This document shows positions 10,066-21,945 of a stretch of 64,000 nt of DNA, piece after piece. The position numbers and the translations under genes were made by a program. Under the pieces are notes generated by a model. The model was not told where the DNA came from. It saw only the letters and a list, made by a program, of their open reading frames with translations, and searched no databases. Where the stretch lies: positions 3,224,001 through 3,288,000 of the forward strand of contig JAVLRN010000004.1 in the NCBI GenBank assembly GCA_032821775.1, in the 5' to 3' direction. This stretch comes from Sanguinoderma infundibulare (Eukaryota; Basidiomycota; Agaricomycetes; Polyporales; Polyporaceae). The first letter of the stretch is position 1, and the number at the start of each line of letters is the position of its first letter.

Positions 10066-12078
10066 CGTTGGTGGTGTCACACCTGACTGATAGTCCGCAG
10101 GCACACGCGTCTCACGGGAGTTTGCACGATACGCTAGATCATGTCATAAGTTCCGTCGTTTCCACCTGAGAACCCTGACCATTATGGTTCACAGGCCCGT
10201 TCCAGGACACAGTCTTCCATTTCGAGGCCACTGAGGCGCGTCAAATCGAAAGAAATCTCGTATGCTGCGATTGAGTCCGTTGTGATCGTCAACGCCGCCG
10301 GCATTAAACATTAACGCTAAGCTCAATATTTTCCGGACCGGATAGCGAGGAAGGGCTCACCATCGGCGCGCATGGATGCGATCGGAGAGGCGGAGGAACA
10401 CGCGCTCCCGCCTTGACATCAGCTCTACCCCTGGTTCACAACTGCCCTCTGCCGATGATGATGCTGCGCTCGCTCAAAGGCTTGCGATGGAGGTCCACAA
10501 CCCACGTCGTCAGCTGCGGAACCGGCGACGGAGCGCAGACCAATCGCTGTAGGTGCCTACGCGTCTAGTCTCAACACCTCGAAAGCGACCGGCGTGTCGA
10601 CGCGTCTCCGGAGGTCGAGACTATCCCCGCCCCGCGGTCTACTTGTACCTGCAGATGGCACGTACGGGTCGTGATTCAGCGCCTCATGCTTCGGCATTAT
10701 GTCTGAGAACCAAACGAGAGGCTACGAACCGGTGAACCACGGATATTGACCGGTGGTTAACGCTGGACGGAAGAGCTGTTGCCTTTGCGGAAGGGAAGAA
10801 GGATCTGTGTCCTAGGATTAGTACCGCGTACCTGAATATCCGTGATTAAAGACAGAGACCCAAGTACTCACCACCTGCAAATGCGTGAGCGACGTACGGA
10901 GACCTCTGGTACTACGAGTTACGTCCACCTCTACGCTGAGATTAGTAATTAGTTTGAGTTCCCGAACTATCCAGTCCATGCTCACTAGCGTTTCAGCTGT
11001 TTTCAGAACGATAGGACCTCCAGGCGAAAACTCGTTCATGTCGGCTAGACAGCCGGCGTCGATGGGAGCCCCAGACGCCGCGGTACTCTGGCCCCAGTCT
11101 CCCAGTGGGGCGCCGCGCCGACCGCGCTGGGTCGTCTACTAGTACTGGGCGGTCCGGCTGTCAGATCGAGCTCCCGTCGATGTCGGGTGACTAGCCGAGC
11201 TGGCCGAGTTTTTGCGAGAGGGCCTATCGATATGAAAACAGCTGTTAGAGTCTCACCTAGGCAGACCATAAACGACCTTGCTGAGGGGGAAGGGCGGTTG
11301 GATAAGGTCGACTCCGTAGTGCGCGCACTGAGAAAGCTTGATGGCGACAGCGGCGCTCGATTTTCGCAAGCGCCAGAACCTCGTGGCAAACAAGCGCCCT
11401 CCCGAGGACCGTGACCGACTTGGCGACCGGACGTCACTTGTGCACAGACTTAATCCATGAATCATGATTCGTCTTGTCCAGGTATCGGATGTGCCACAGT
11501 ACCACGTTAATGGGTTCCGCTATGTCTGACGAGTCGATGGTGACGGCGGTCAAACCTTGGGCCAGGAATCATACCGTACCTGGTGAGTACTACATAGTAC
11601 TACCGTCACTGGACTTTGTTTACCGTGCTCATGTTACTTAATGGCGCTCTGCAATATGGTACAGCCTTTCCTGTTTGCACTGTCAGCAACCTCGAGCTCA
11701 CTGACGATCATATTTATAAATAGGACCACGCCTGGGACAATCAGCCGTCATTTGATTGACATTCACAGCTCAGCCCTTGCCGTTTCAAAATTTTCTATCT
11801 GCCACCGGCTGCAAATCCCATCGCATGGTACAACGAAATCGACGCCACCTTGGCATTGCCGTGGTGGGTGGTTATTGTGGATCGAGATGGCCAACATACT
11901 CAACGTCTTTGTGACTTCCATGATCGTAGGGAACGCCCGGTTCATCCAGCTTCCTTGTTGCCGGGATCGCAGCTTCCAGATCGCAATGCTCTCAGATGAG
12001 ATGCGCACCAGTGGACGCAGCAGGAACATAACGAGAGCGGGCGGCACGGCAGTGGCATGAGAAACGGTTCGAGCTCGT
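10066..12078. other. Intergenic region with no recognised gene
   Basis: About 2 kb. Frames here are short and lack consistent coding bias or motifs. The only clear structure is the inverted repeat at 10994-11244. Confidence 0.6.
10994..11244. repeat. Imperfect inverted repeat (about 75-bp arms, about 100-bp spacer)
   Basis: The arm at 10994-11068 begins CAGCTGTTTTCA and contains GCGAAAACTCG and GTCGGCTAG. Its reverse complement lies at 11170-11244 with roughly three quarters of positions matching. It could be a foldback or MITE relic or simply a hairpin. No clear target-site duplication was seen at the outer ends. Confidence 0.7.
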
Positions 12079-12086
12079 TATATTTA
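12079..12086 (+). promoter_or_regulatory. TATA-like element of the GH79-like gene
   Basis: TATATTTA about 130 bp before the ATG at 12212, in an AT-rich stretch followed by a pyrimidine-rich leader. Distance is somewhat long for a TATA box, so this is tentative. Confidence 0.35.
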
Positions 12087-12211
12087 TTTCAACATTGTCA
12101 TGGTACGCCCCCATCTCTACCTCACAGCCAGTTTTCATCCTCGTTTTTATCCTCCATTCGTTTCGCTTTCGCTTTCGAATTCGCCTTCGTCTCTCCTTGT
12201 TGCAACGACTC

Positions 12212-14766
12212 ATGCGTTGTTTAGGCTCACCTCTACTTCTTCTATCTATCCTAGGGTATAATGTCTATGCAGTCACCGTCTACGGCCCCGCAGGAGTAGA
12301 GACCCCAACAGGGACATTTGGCTCGGGGCTTCCTGCGGCCACAGTGAGCGGGGCTGAGTGGTACCTCGTCTACAACGCATACAACAATGTCACCCTTCAG
12401 CCACCTGCACTTCCAAATCCCATGCCCGCCACTTCGTTTTCGCTCACATTGCCAAACCAGGCGGCGCACATGTCCGGATTATCAACTCCGCACAAGGGCG
12501 ATTTCTTCGGCTTCTCCATCGAGATGTCCGTGGTTCAGCAAGTCAGTGAGTGCGTTTACCTGTACATCTCCAGAAGTCGTATCCGTTGACGGACATTGGT
12601 CTTGTGCAGTCGGCAAGAATGCGTACGCGCACCACGTTCTGATTAGCACACCAGGGCGTTTGAGGGCTGACTTATCTTTCAGCTCGTTCATTCAGCCCAC
12701 CTTTCTGAACCTTCTGGCCACCGTCGCTGACCGCGCTGGGAGCGTCCGAGTCCGCGTCGGAGGAAACACCCAAGAGCTTGCCACGCTGGTCGTGAGTCTG
12801 CCAAACAACGCGATGATAGCGAAGGATCCAGGCGTCACCGACACCTCTCCCACACAGGTCCGTCGCCCCCGTTCGTGGCTGTCCTCGATCTGTTCCCTGA
12901 TCTTAAGTTTTACTTTACGTGTTCTCCAGACGCCGACGCTTGACTTCACTAACGAGTTCCTCTATCTCCTCGCAAACGTGTCGTCCCTTGTGAATGCGAA
13001 ATGGTACCTCGGGATCCCCATGAACGACACCAGCCACCTCCGTTTGCAAATCGCCGAACAGGGGGATGCTATCCTCGGCAGCAATGTCCTCGGGTACCAG
13101 GTCGGGAACGAGCCCGATCTCTATGGCCCGTGAGACTCTCTGAGCGGTTTCACGGGGAGTGCGCTAATCACAACGGTGCCGCAGGCATGGTCACCGTCCA
13201 ATTACTTACAACCAGACAGACTATTTCGATGATTTTGGAATCATGGTCAACGGCATAAACGACGACCCGGCGATCACCTCCAAATCCAAGCTCGTGGCCC
13301 CCAGTCTTCAAGGGACATGGTCGCCGGAATCGGTCTGGGGCACCGGCTTCCTGTCCACCTATTCGTCATCTCTCGAAGTGATGTCTGTCGAACAGTGCGC
13401 GGCCTATTCTCTACCAGTTTTCCTTCTTCTCACGCCGCTGACGAATGTGTTCAGCTATCCCGACCAGAACTGCGCCGCCGCGTTCCCCGGCGCCGGGCTC
13501 GGGCCGATCATCAACCCCCAAGACGTCTTCGCCAACTACCTCACCCACAAGTCGGGCCAGAGCATCGTCCAGCCGTACCTGAACAGCACAGGACTCGCGC
13601 AGCAGGTCGGGAAGGACTTCATGATGTTCGAGACGAATACCGCGTCGTGCGGCGGCTTCGCCGGGGTCAGCGACAGCTTCGGGTCTGCGCTGTGGGCGGT
13701 CGACTACGGGCTGCAGATGGCGCACAGCAACTTCTCGGGCGCGTTGGTCCACATTGGCGGACAAAATGTGACTTACAATGTTCGTGCTGTCGTGCCTTTC
13801 GTGCCTTTTGATGACCGCTAATCGTTCGTCTGCAGCCTTTCACGCGTTCGTAATATCGGTGTAATGTCTCGGTCCGAAGTTGACGTTCCACTTGCAGCGC
13901 CCCCGACGAACCTGTCCCTTGTTGATAAGTGGACGGTTGGTCCGATCATGTACGCGACGCTCTTCGTCGCCGAAGCGCTTGGGACGAGCAACACCTCCCG
14001 CGTCGTCGACCTCTCTGCGAACAGCGGGAACGAGTTCACTCCGGCGTATGCCGTCTATGAGAACGATGTCCTGGCTCGAGTCGCTCTTGTCAACTTCATG
14101 ACCGGGCAAAACGGCGTGGGTTCGTACAACGCCACGATCTCGGTCGGCGGCAATGCTGTTGGAGAGGCCAACACCACCCCGGCTCAGGTCCGAGTTAAGT
14201 AAGTGTTGATATCGAACAATTATGATGCCTTTGGGTTCATTCCCTGACCTGGCAATCTGGTAGATACCTCCTCGCCCCTTCCGTCGCTGAGAAAAATCAA
14301 GTTACATGGGCGAATCAGGCACGTCTTCCTCGTCTACTTCCGCGACCACACACCTCTCATACTCATGCGTCTACAGACGTTTGGCGGCCGCTTCGCAGCC
14401 GATGGCCGCCTTTCCGGTACCGAGGTCGTCCAGACCATCACCTGTGACCAAACCGCCAACACCTGCGTCGTGCCGGTCCCCGCGCCCGGCGCCGCGCTCG
14501 TCTTCGTCTCGAGCGACGCCCAGTCTTCCTCGGACCCCCCGGCCACCCAGACCTACTCCACGACCGCTGTCACGAATCCCGCCCAGAGCGTCCTCGTCGA
14601 CCCGACCGTCCTCGCGACCAGCAATGGCGGGGAGGCTGGCGCCAGGCCGCTAGGCGGGACGAGCAAGGGTGGCGCGAATGGGGTTTCGGGACGACTCTCG
14701 CGCAGTATTTCGCCATCTTTCCTCGCCGCGTTAGCCGGCGTCTCGCTTCTTGCCTCTCAATATTAA
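12212..14766 (+). CDS. Glycoside hydrolase family 79-like protein, secreted and probably GPI-anchored
   Basis: Family 79 includes beta-glucuronidases acting on glucuronic-acid-bearing glycans such as arabinogalactan; the substrate here is not proven. A signal peptide follows the ATG (MRCLGSPLLLLSILGYNVYA). The chain reads through FFGFSIEMS, VRVRVGGNTQ, GYQVGNEPDLY (Glu codon 13110-13112, expected acid/base) and FMMFETNTASCGG (Glu codon 13630-13632, expected nucleophile). The GH79 C-terminal beta-domain follows, with GPIMYATLF, YAVYE and KYLLAPSV. After TFGGRF comes a Ser/Thr-rich linker and a hydrophobic end (FLAALAGVSLLASQY), which fits a GPI-attachment signal. About ten exons join in frame. 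The intron before TFGGRF starts GC (14319-14376). No lesion was seen. The upstream frame continues past the ATG but adds no better signal peptide. Confidence 0.87.
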
Positions 14767-14964
14767 ACGCCTAGGGCTGCATGTGCATTTTGGCTGACGA
14801 TACATCACTGGGAATATTGTTATGGCTACTAATCGCTGTCTGTGTCTATGTCTATGTCTATGGAGGGATTCTCGTACAAGTACACGTGGGGGGCATCTAT
14901 CGCGATCGAGATCGTCCATACGAGTCATGTGAACCTGCCACTACATAACCACCTCGTCGTCTGA

Positions 14965-16593
14965 TCACGGACGCGAAGTGGTGTTCGCTGGGAAACGAAT
15001 GATGGCGAATGGGAAGATCCGCCGAGCCAAGTGCCGAACCTCGCTTTCTCTGCGACACTCGCCCCGCGACGTTTGCTCGTCGGGCCGCGGCACTCGCCCC
15101 GGACAGACGACGTCGTCCACGAGCAACTCACGCAGTCCGTGCTTCGTCGGGGAGAGCGCACCAGCGAGCTCGACGTCGGGATCGAGCTTGACACTCGGGA
15201 GGCGAAGGCTCTGGAGGCGGGGACAGAGACGGGCGAAGGACAGGAAGGACTCGTGGTCAGCGTGCTGCGCCGCGTCGCGCTCGAGCGCGTGCTCGACGCG
15301 GAACGTTTCGAGGTCCGGCCACGCGTCGGCCATTTTGTGGAAATCGGTGGAGCAGTAAGGGACGATCGGTCCGTGGAACTCGAGGGAGAGGCCGCGGAGG
15401 GCGCGCAGGGGAAGCAGGGGCTCGACGAGCTCCGCGAGCGTGGCGCCGGCGTCCCGTGGCCCGTAAAAGCCTCCCTTGCGTTCGGTGAGCTGCCGGGCGT
15501 TCCAATGGAACGCCGTGAGGAAGGGGAACCGCGTCGCCAGCGGGAGAATGCAGTGCAAGAGGTCTTGGCGGAGGTTGCTGGCGCTGTCGTGCTGCGAGTG
15601 GATGGACAGGGTTCGGAGTTCGGGAGCGTTCATGTGGGAGACGAGCGCCGCGGCGCCGTCCAGCTCATGGCACGACACGAGCAGGGTATGTAGCGTTTTG
15701 AATTCGAGTGGGGCGTTGACTGATCCACTTAGGCGAACGGAGAGGTGCTCGAGGTTGGGCAGGGTCGCGAGGGTCGCGAGACAGCTCGTATCGACGTCCG
15801 CGTCAATCCTAAGATGACGCAGGCGGGGATGAGACTGCACGAGCGATTCGCAGTCTACAACCCAGAACGGAACTATCAGGGATAGCGTCTCGAGGTTGCG
15901 AGCGGATTGGAAGCAAGTCGAGAGGGCGTTCCAGAGCTTCGGCTGCGCCGTGGCGCCTGCACGACCGAAATTGATGACGAGTTGGCGCATGGACGGGTTC
16001 AGCAAGTGGAACGCGCCCATGTCGACGGCGTATCGGGTGCTCGAGCCGCTCAAGGTGGCGATTTGCAAGCGGGGAAGGATGAATGCGTCGCCGAACGTAG
16101 ATGATACTTGACACCAGAAGGTGCCTTGTTTGAGTTCTGTCGACCTCGCATCACCTGCAGCGAAAACGAACGGGTCGACGACAATTTTCCGCACGAGACG
16201 ACTGTACTCCTTGAAGCGCTTCCAGCCTGATTCATGGGTTTCGGGCGTCCCGCAGAGTTCCTGTTACGAACATGAGCATCGCAATTATTCCAAGGCGACC
16301 ATGCCACGCACCAAGTAGGGTTCGCTCCACCAGTTCTGCCGAGGACGTCTCTTTGCGATCCCAACGACGCACAGCAGCTGCTTCAGGGCATGGTCGCTGG
16401 GAAGAGACCTCCACAACACAGCCAGAGCAAGGTGGGTAAAGTTTCCGTGGGCTACGGCCAATCTGACTAAAGCCCGACGACTAGACCGAGCACATTCGGA
16501 CCCGGCCCAATCGTCAGAATGAAGGTCAGGATCAAGGTGCGAGAAGATACAGTAGAGGACATCTTCGATCTGCGCCAAGGAACGTGATTCCAT
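14965..16593 (-). CDS. F-box/LRR-like protein, intact family member
   Basis: Two exons (16312-16593 and 14965-16260) with a 51-nt intron give about 525 residues. The N-terminus (LAQIEDVLYCIFSHLDPD, then a Leu-rich helix ending WRSLPSDH) has the look of basidiomycete F-box-like domains. The rest is a string of leucine-rich segments (NLEHLSVRLSG, LRTLSIHSQ, LRGLSLEFHGP, LETFRVEH, LQSLRLPSV). By family analogy it would bring substrates to an SCF ubiquitin ligase through Skp1; no partner can be named. Pseudogene relatives follow at 17500-19698, and another intact member lies at 60244-62072. The start Met was chosen just before the conserved domain; upstream in-frame codons add only low-complexity sequence. 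Confidence 0.75.
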
Positions 16594-17499
16594 GATGCGG
16601 ATTTGAGAGGGGCACGGTTGCGAGGACGGGTGGGGGCAGCTGACGAGTTGGGGGTCAGGAGGAAATACGACGACGACGAGCGACGACGAGTGGCGCGAGA
16701 AAGCATGGCTTCCGCGAGGCCGTAAATACTTCCTGTCGTATTCCGTCTTTCGTTCGCCACTCGTAACTGTTACTACCCGAGACTGAGCATGGAAGAATCG
16801 GCGGGACCCGGACCCGGGAGTCTTATCCGACGCCAAACTGCGAACACCGCGTCTGAATCTGATCCGAGTCTACCAAATCCAGCTTGCTTTCACTGAAGAC
16901 TGCATATGTAGAAGTTTACTACGTACCTTCCAGGTCCTTAGCGCTGGGTTGCCGGCCTTGACCGAAATCCCCGGATCCCGCCTCGACCGTCGTCACCGCT
17001 GTCCTGGATGCGCCGTCGCTATTTAGGGACGCGTTGTCGATTTGCGGACAGCGAACGGACTTCTTCGCGCGTCCTCAGCTTCTGCCAGTGGGAGTGGAGG
17101 CCCCTGTGGCGGAGCTCTGAATCAGCGGGCTTCGCGAAGCCAGGATGCCGACCGGTTCCGACACTGTCTAGACCTGCGCCCATTTTCTGTGGCAAACGCA
17201 TTCAGAAAGATGATGTGCGACCTGTCCGCTGGAGATCTCGGACGTGGTGAACACCCTCGGGCCTCGGCGCTACGAACTTGAAACCGAGCGCATTCCGACC
17301 GTCGGCATCCTTTCAATAAATGATGGTCCTGGAACTACATACGAGCGATGGTGACGTCAGACATATACTAACAAGACACGTCTGCTCGGCAACGAGAGGA
17401 TTGCGAAAGAAAAGACTGGCCAAATCAAATAAGTACCCGAAACTCATCTTCTCCGCTAGGTTCAACATCCTCCGCAGTCGGAAAGACGAGGTAGGTCGC
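16594..17499. other. Intergenic region with no recognised gene
   Basis: Presumed promoter of the F-box/LRR gene, then about 600 bp in which I see only short frames and no homology to neighbours. Confidence 0.5.
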
Positions 17500-18430
17500 G
17501 CCGAATTCAGGTAGCTTGTGCGGCAGCGGTGCCGGGAAAGGTCGACGGAAGGATGGAATTGTAGTTTCCGAACTGGGACGCTCCGAAGGTGCGGTCAGCG
17601 GCTCGCGAAGGACATGAGGGATTCGATATACACGTGCCGAGCGACATTATCGGCCTCGCACTCGTGGACGAGGCTGCATGTTTCAAGTTCTGGCCAGGCC
17701 TCGGCGAGTCCGCGGACGGCAACGGAAGAGTAACGGATGATGGGGCCGCGGAAATCCAGGGAGAGATTCCGGAGGGTGCGAAGGCTTCGGGACTCGATGA
17801 GCTCCGCCAGCGTTGCACTGGTGCCTCTTGGAAATAATAGCGGGATCCACGCCGGCAGAATTGGGTACATCTCCAATGGAAAGATGCGACGGAGGCAACC
17901 CTCGCTACTGACGCGGTGACAACTCGTAACGAAGTTTGCTGGGTTCCGATGTCCTGAATAGATTGATAAGCGTCGGAGATGAAAGGCATCCACATAGGGG
18001 TCCGTCCGCTGGGCCGTACTGTGATACGTTATAACCCAGGAAGGGCCCAGCGAGATAACGCTGATCTTGGCTGTACACGGCCATCGCTTCGGGGCACGAC
18101 AGGTGTGTCGCCAACTGCAGTGGATATGTACCTGCTAGAAGATTTCGAAAGGCTCCCTGAGCTCGTCTTCAACGAACAGCTAAACGTCAATTTTTCGCCC
18201 AAGGGGCGTATTCTTGGAATCGTTTCCAGCCTAGTGCATTAGTTTCATACCTCCCTGCGCAAAACACCTGGTACATAAATGAGAATCTCAATGAGCGTGA
18301 CATAGCTCTGTTCACCTACCACAAAAGGGGGTCCACTCGTCTTTCCTGGGAAGCGCCTTTGCGATACCGAGCCTGACGCGAGGTCTGGATCAACCCGGAG
18401 GATCGAGAAGGTATATCTTGAATGTCCGCG
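17500..18430 (-). pseudogene. F-box/LRR-like family member, heavily decayed
   Basis: Collinear scraps of the family occur on the minus strand. A piece of exon 1 (GIAKALPR, near 18340) is followed by the start of exon 2 (GWKRFQEYA, near 18210). A longer middle section (17600-17990) contains SATLAELIESR, LRNLSLDFRGPII and AEAWPELET, close to the intact gene at 14965-16593. The frame breaks between these pieces, and an in-frame TGA interrupts the segment FASR-stop-PHLRSV where relatives have Cys. I infer a dead duplicate. Confidence 0.75.
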
Positions 18431-18734
18431 ATGGAGCGCGGTGGCATTCTAGAGTTCCTCGACAGAAGTCCCCCCGGAGAAAGAGAATGTGGACCAAAGC
18501 GAGGATGTCGACCATGGTGGTCAGATCCAAGTTGCAGACAAAAGCGACAAGCGCCACGTATGTCGGTATTCTCCGCCGGCGGCAACATTGAAACGCCGCC
18601 TTTTGCGCCGCCCACCATGCCTGCCTATACGTTATTCTGTCCCTGGTACCTGGATTGTATAGATATCCACTAACGTAACACTGTACAAGACTCACACTTC
18701 ACAGGCCGACGTTATCCGAAGCCCGGAACATACT

Positions 18735-19698
18735 ACAGTGCAAAGATCTGGAAGGCCTGCCGAATCGCTCCAGCTGGAAAGACGTCCCGCAACAAAACCC
18801 CAAGTGCACCGTCCCCCACATCCTCAAGTTCAAGACCCTCTGTTTCAGCACAGACGTAGCGCACCTCCAATTCACGCGTTCATGGGGTGTCGGGTGAGGC
18901 GTACCGACGGATGCAGCGCCGTGGCTGGCGATCACCGTCGGGATGCAGAGACTGTGAAGATTGGGGCAGTGGCGGGCGAACGCGACAAAGGACTCGAGGT
19001 CCACGTATTGGTCTATGGTGATAACGTCCCGGTCGGCGTTTTCGCAGCTGAGCTGGATTGACTCGAAGAAATACGATAGTGACCTGACGGATGGATGGGC
19101 TCAGCAACCGCAGTACGCCCATGTCGACGGACAAATTTGCGTGTTGGCTGAGGAGCGCGAGCATGACTTCCAAGCGGGGAAGGATGCCTGTGTCGCCGAG
19201 AAAAGACGATACCAGAATGTGTCATAGCCGAGCCTCGGCCAGCCATCTGGAGTGCGAATGAAGGGGTCGAGATTGATTTTCCTCACGAGGAGGGAATACT
19301 CGTGGAATCGCTTCCAGCCTGACGGATGCGTCTCTGGTGGACGACAGAGTTCCCGTCGCGGGCAGGAGCGACGCAAGAAACCCCGACTCATAATCAGATT
19401 TACACACCAAGATGGACTCGTCCCCATCCTCTTCGCCTGGAAAGCTTTTGGCAATATCAAGGACACAAAGCAGGCTCGTCAATGCTTTGTCATCTGAAAG
19501 GGACTTATACAGCACAACCAGGGCAGGTCCAGTGAAGCTGCTGTGTGCTGTCGCCAACCGAGCCAACGACTGACGATCATGCCGGGCTGGGGCCTGTGGG
19601 TCATGGGAACACGGGGGACCAAGGAGGAAGCCCGGGTCAGGGTCGAGGTGCGCGACAATGCAGTAGAGAATGTCTTCAATGCCGGCGAGTGATGCCAT
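18735..19698 (-). pseudogene. F-box/LRR-like family member, truncated and frameshifted
   Basis: Exon 1 is well preserved (MASLAGIEDILYCIVAHLDPD to FPGEEDGDESIL). The following intron has lost its acceptor: GACGGGAAC stands where the intact gene has AACAG before GAACTC. A frameshift follows after DTFWY. A further large gap then removes most of the LRR region, joining IRQVTIVFLRVNP to a C-terminal piece (DLESFVAFARHCPNLHSL to DVFPAGAIRQAF) in other frames. It may have died recently, because exon 1 is clean. Confidence 0.8.
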
Positions 19699-19954
19699 GA
19701 TGCTATGCGCGGTCGATTTTGGGGAAACGATTCAGGATTCCTGCTTCCCACTGGAACCAGTCAGAGTTTCTCCTGGTATGTGAAACAAGTCGAATTCGTC
19801 TCGGGATTGGTAAAGTCCGTCAGTAGACCGCAGGCTCGAATCGAGATAAGCGAATAATCGCCCAAGAGTACAACGTACAGTTACAGTAGGAAATAGGTAG
19901 AGACGGAGACAGCTATGAGATAATAGAAATGCAACAATAATACACCTAGGTCTC

Positions 19955-21865
19955 TTATGCGACGATGATTTGCTTCTCCTTCTTGAATGTCTCGACGACG
20001 CTGCTAGAAATGTTCAGAAGGTCCGCAACGACCTGGGTAGGCATGAGAGCGAGCCTGCGGGAAGAGAGGAGGTGAGATGTCGGAAAGTCGTCTCGGTTGA
20101 GAGTGCGCGCGGACTAACCACTGGGTCGCGCTGTAGTCCGCGAACTTGGGTGCTTTAAAGAGCTCAAGGAAGATGAGAGGCTCAGTCGGGGATAAGTTCT
20201 TGACATAATGGCCGTAAGAGATGGGGAAGACGGCCGTGTCTCCGGGCTTCCCGGCGCGGTCAGCCGCGAGTGCCAAACACATCGTAAACGGCACCGGCTC
20301 ACCTGGAAGTCGAAGGTGCGGGAGGAACTGCTACCCGCGAAAGCAGTGGCGCGCGCATGGCCGCTGATGATGTAGAGCCATTCTAAAGAGACGCGGTAGT
20401 GGTGAGTACTTCGCAGCCATTACTTGGGAGAAACCACTGACCATCGTTGGTGTGCCAGTGCAGCTCGCGAAGACCGTTGGGCTCCACGAACACCAGCGCG
20501 CTCGCAAGCAAAGTCGACACCGGGAAGTTCGTCACCGAGTCCTGGATCTTCACCCACCCGCCCCCGCCCGGCGCGACCTTCTTCTCCTGGTCGGAGAGGT
20601 GGAACACGAACGGGCTCGGCACCTGCCCGTTCGGGTCCGAGACCGTCTGCTCGTCCGCGTGGCCGTACGGCGGCGGCGCCACGGTGCTGTCGAACACGTA
20701 CGGATCCTTCTGTGGGATATTGCCGAGGACGCTCACGTTCACGCCGAAGTTCTGGGCGACGATCTGCAGGGGCGTGCGCGCGAGCCAGTCCGACAGCATG
20801 AACGTCGTGCCCGTCGCGTCGAAGTTGCCGTCGGTGAAGATGAGGAGGATCTCGAGGCCCTGGTCGAGCGCCTGAATCGAGTGCGGCACACCCGGTGGGA
20901 AGCTGACCGGAAAGAGAGAGACGGGGTTAACGTCGCGAGGGGTTCCATCGCGGTGAAGATACTCACTAGTAGATGTCAGGGTCCGTGCCATTCGCAGGGC
21001 CGTGGACGTCGGAGATGAAGCTCTTGCCGTTCTCATCAATGGCAGCGATCCGTCCGGTGCCGTTGAGGATATACCCCCACTCGGCCACGCGGTGCCAATG
21101 GCTAGAGGAGGAAGCCAGTCAGCACGGGTTCTTCATGCCGGCACATGTTCCGTCACGCACAGTTCACGGTAGGCGTTTGGCGATAGGCGCAGCTCCGCGG
21201 CAGCGAGATCCTTAGCTAAAAGGGTCTGACGGCGTCAATGTCAATTGAGAAGCGAGATCGCGAACGACGTACACGGCGGGAGATCTGTGATGGTTTGCTC
21301 ACGAACCCAGCCCCCCTAAAGGAAGGTGCGTTGGTTATTGGCGATACCCGAAACAAGGGAAATGACGAACCTTGAGCAGGCGCGTATGCGACAGGGACAT
21401 ACTCCACTTCAGGTTCGGCACGGCACCTGATTAGAGTATTGTATTAGACGACCCCGAGATAGACAAAGACGTTCAAATAGAAAATTAACCTTGATCAGTC
21501 GGAGGTGCGGCGACATTGTCCGGGTTTTGAGCATCAATCTCGTGATTGCTGTTCGAAAGGAAGGTGTCGCCCGCTCCGTTACGGATTGGCTCAGGATCAT
21601 TGCCACCAAAGTCCGCGACCTGCCCAATGTCAGGAGGCGTGACGGAGTCGCGCTTCCTCATCATCATGTCGTCCTCGTAGAACTCTGGACGGAGATGACG
21701 GGTCGGCGTAGTCGCAGCGGACCGCCTGCCGAAGTTCAGCGGCCTGACAGCTGCACCCTCGCGGGCAAGGAACGCGCGGAGCTGCTCGTCATCCGAGGGT
21801 GAGGCCCAGACTACGTTGCCTAAGGCGAGCGCAACAATGAGCAGGTGGGGAAGCCGAGCAAACAT
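19955..21865 (-). CDS. Oxalate decarboxylase (secreted bicupin)
   Basis: Converts oxalate to formate and CO2 using manganese (EC 4.1.1.2), so it would limit extracellular oxalate and acidification during wood decay. The signal peptide ends about residue 21 (MFARLPHLLIVALALGNVVWA). Exons join as NLKWSMSLSHTRLLK, GGWVREQTITDLPPS, KDLAAAELRLSPNAYREL. Cupin 1 follows with HWHRVAEWGY and PPGVPHSIQALDQGLE. Next come GTTFMLSDWLARTP and GGWVKIQDSVTNFPVS, then cupin 2 with LRELHWHTNDEWLY and SYGHYVKN. Both cupins keep the metal-binding His-x-His, Glu and distal His set. The end reads TFKKEKQIIVA-stop. Introns are GT-AG throughout. A TATA box lies 73 bp before the ATG. The acceptor before PGDTAVF is weak, so that one junction is uncertain. 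Confidence 0.92.
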
Positions 21866-21937
21866 TGTGGTGTGACCCTGGAGAGGCGAAGGGGTAGGCG
21901 GAGTAGACCACAGGGTTGAAGTCGGATGTGTCAGGCA

Positions 21938-21945
21938 TTTATATA
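21938..21945 (-). promoter_or_regulatory. TATA box of the oxalate decarboxylase gene
   Basis: TATATAAA on the minus strand, 73 bp upstream of the ATG at 21865. Confidence 0.65.
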
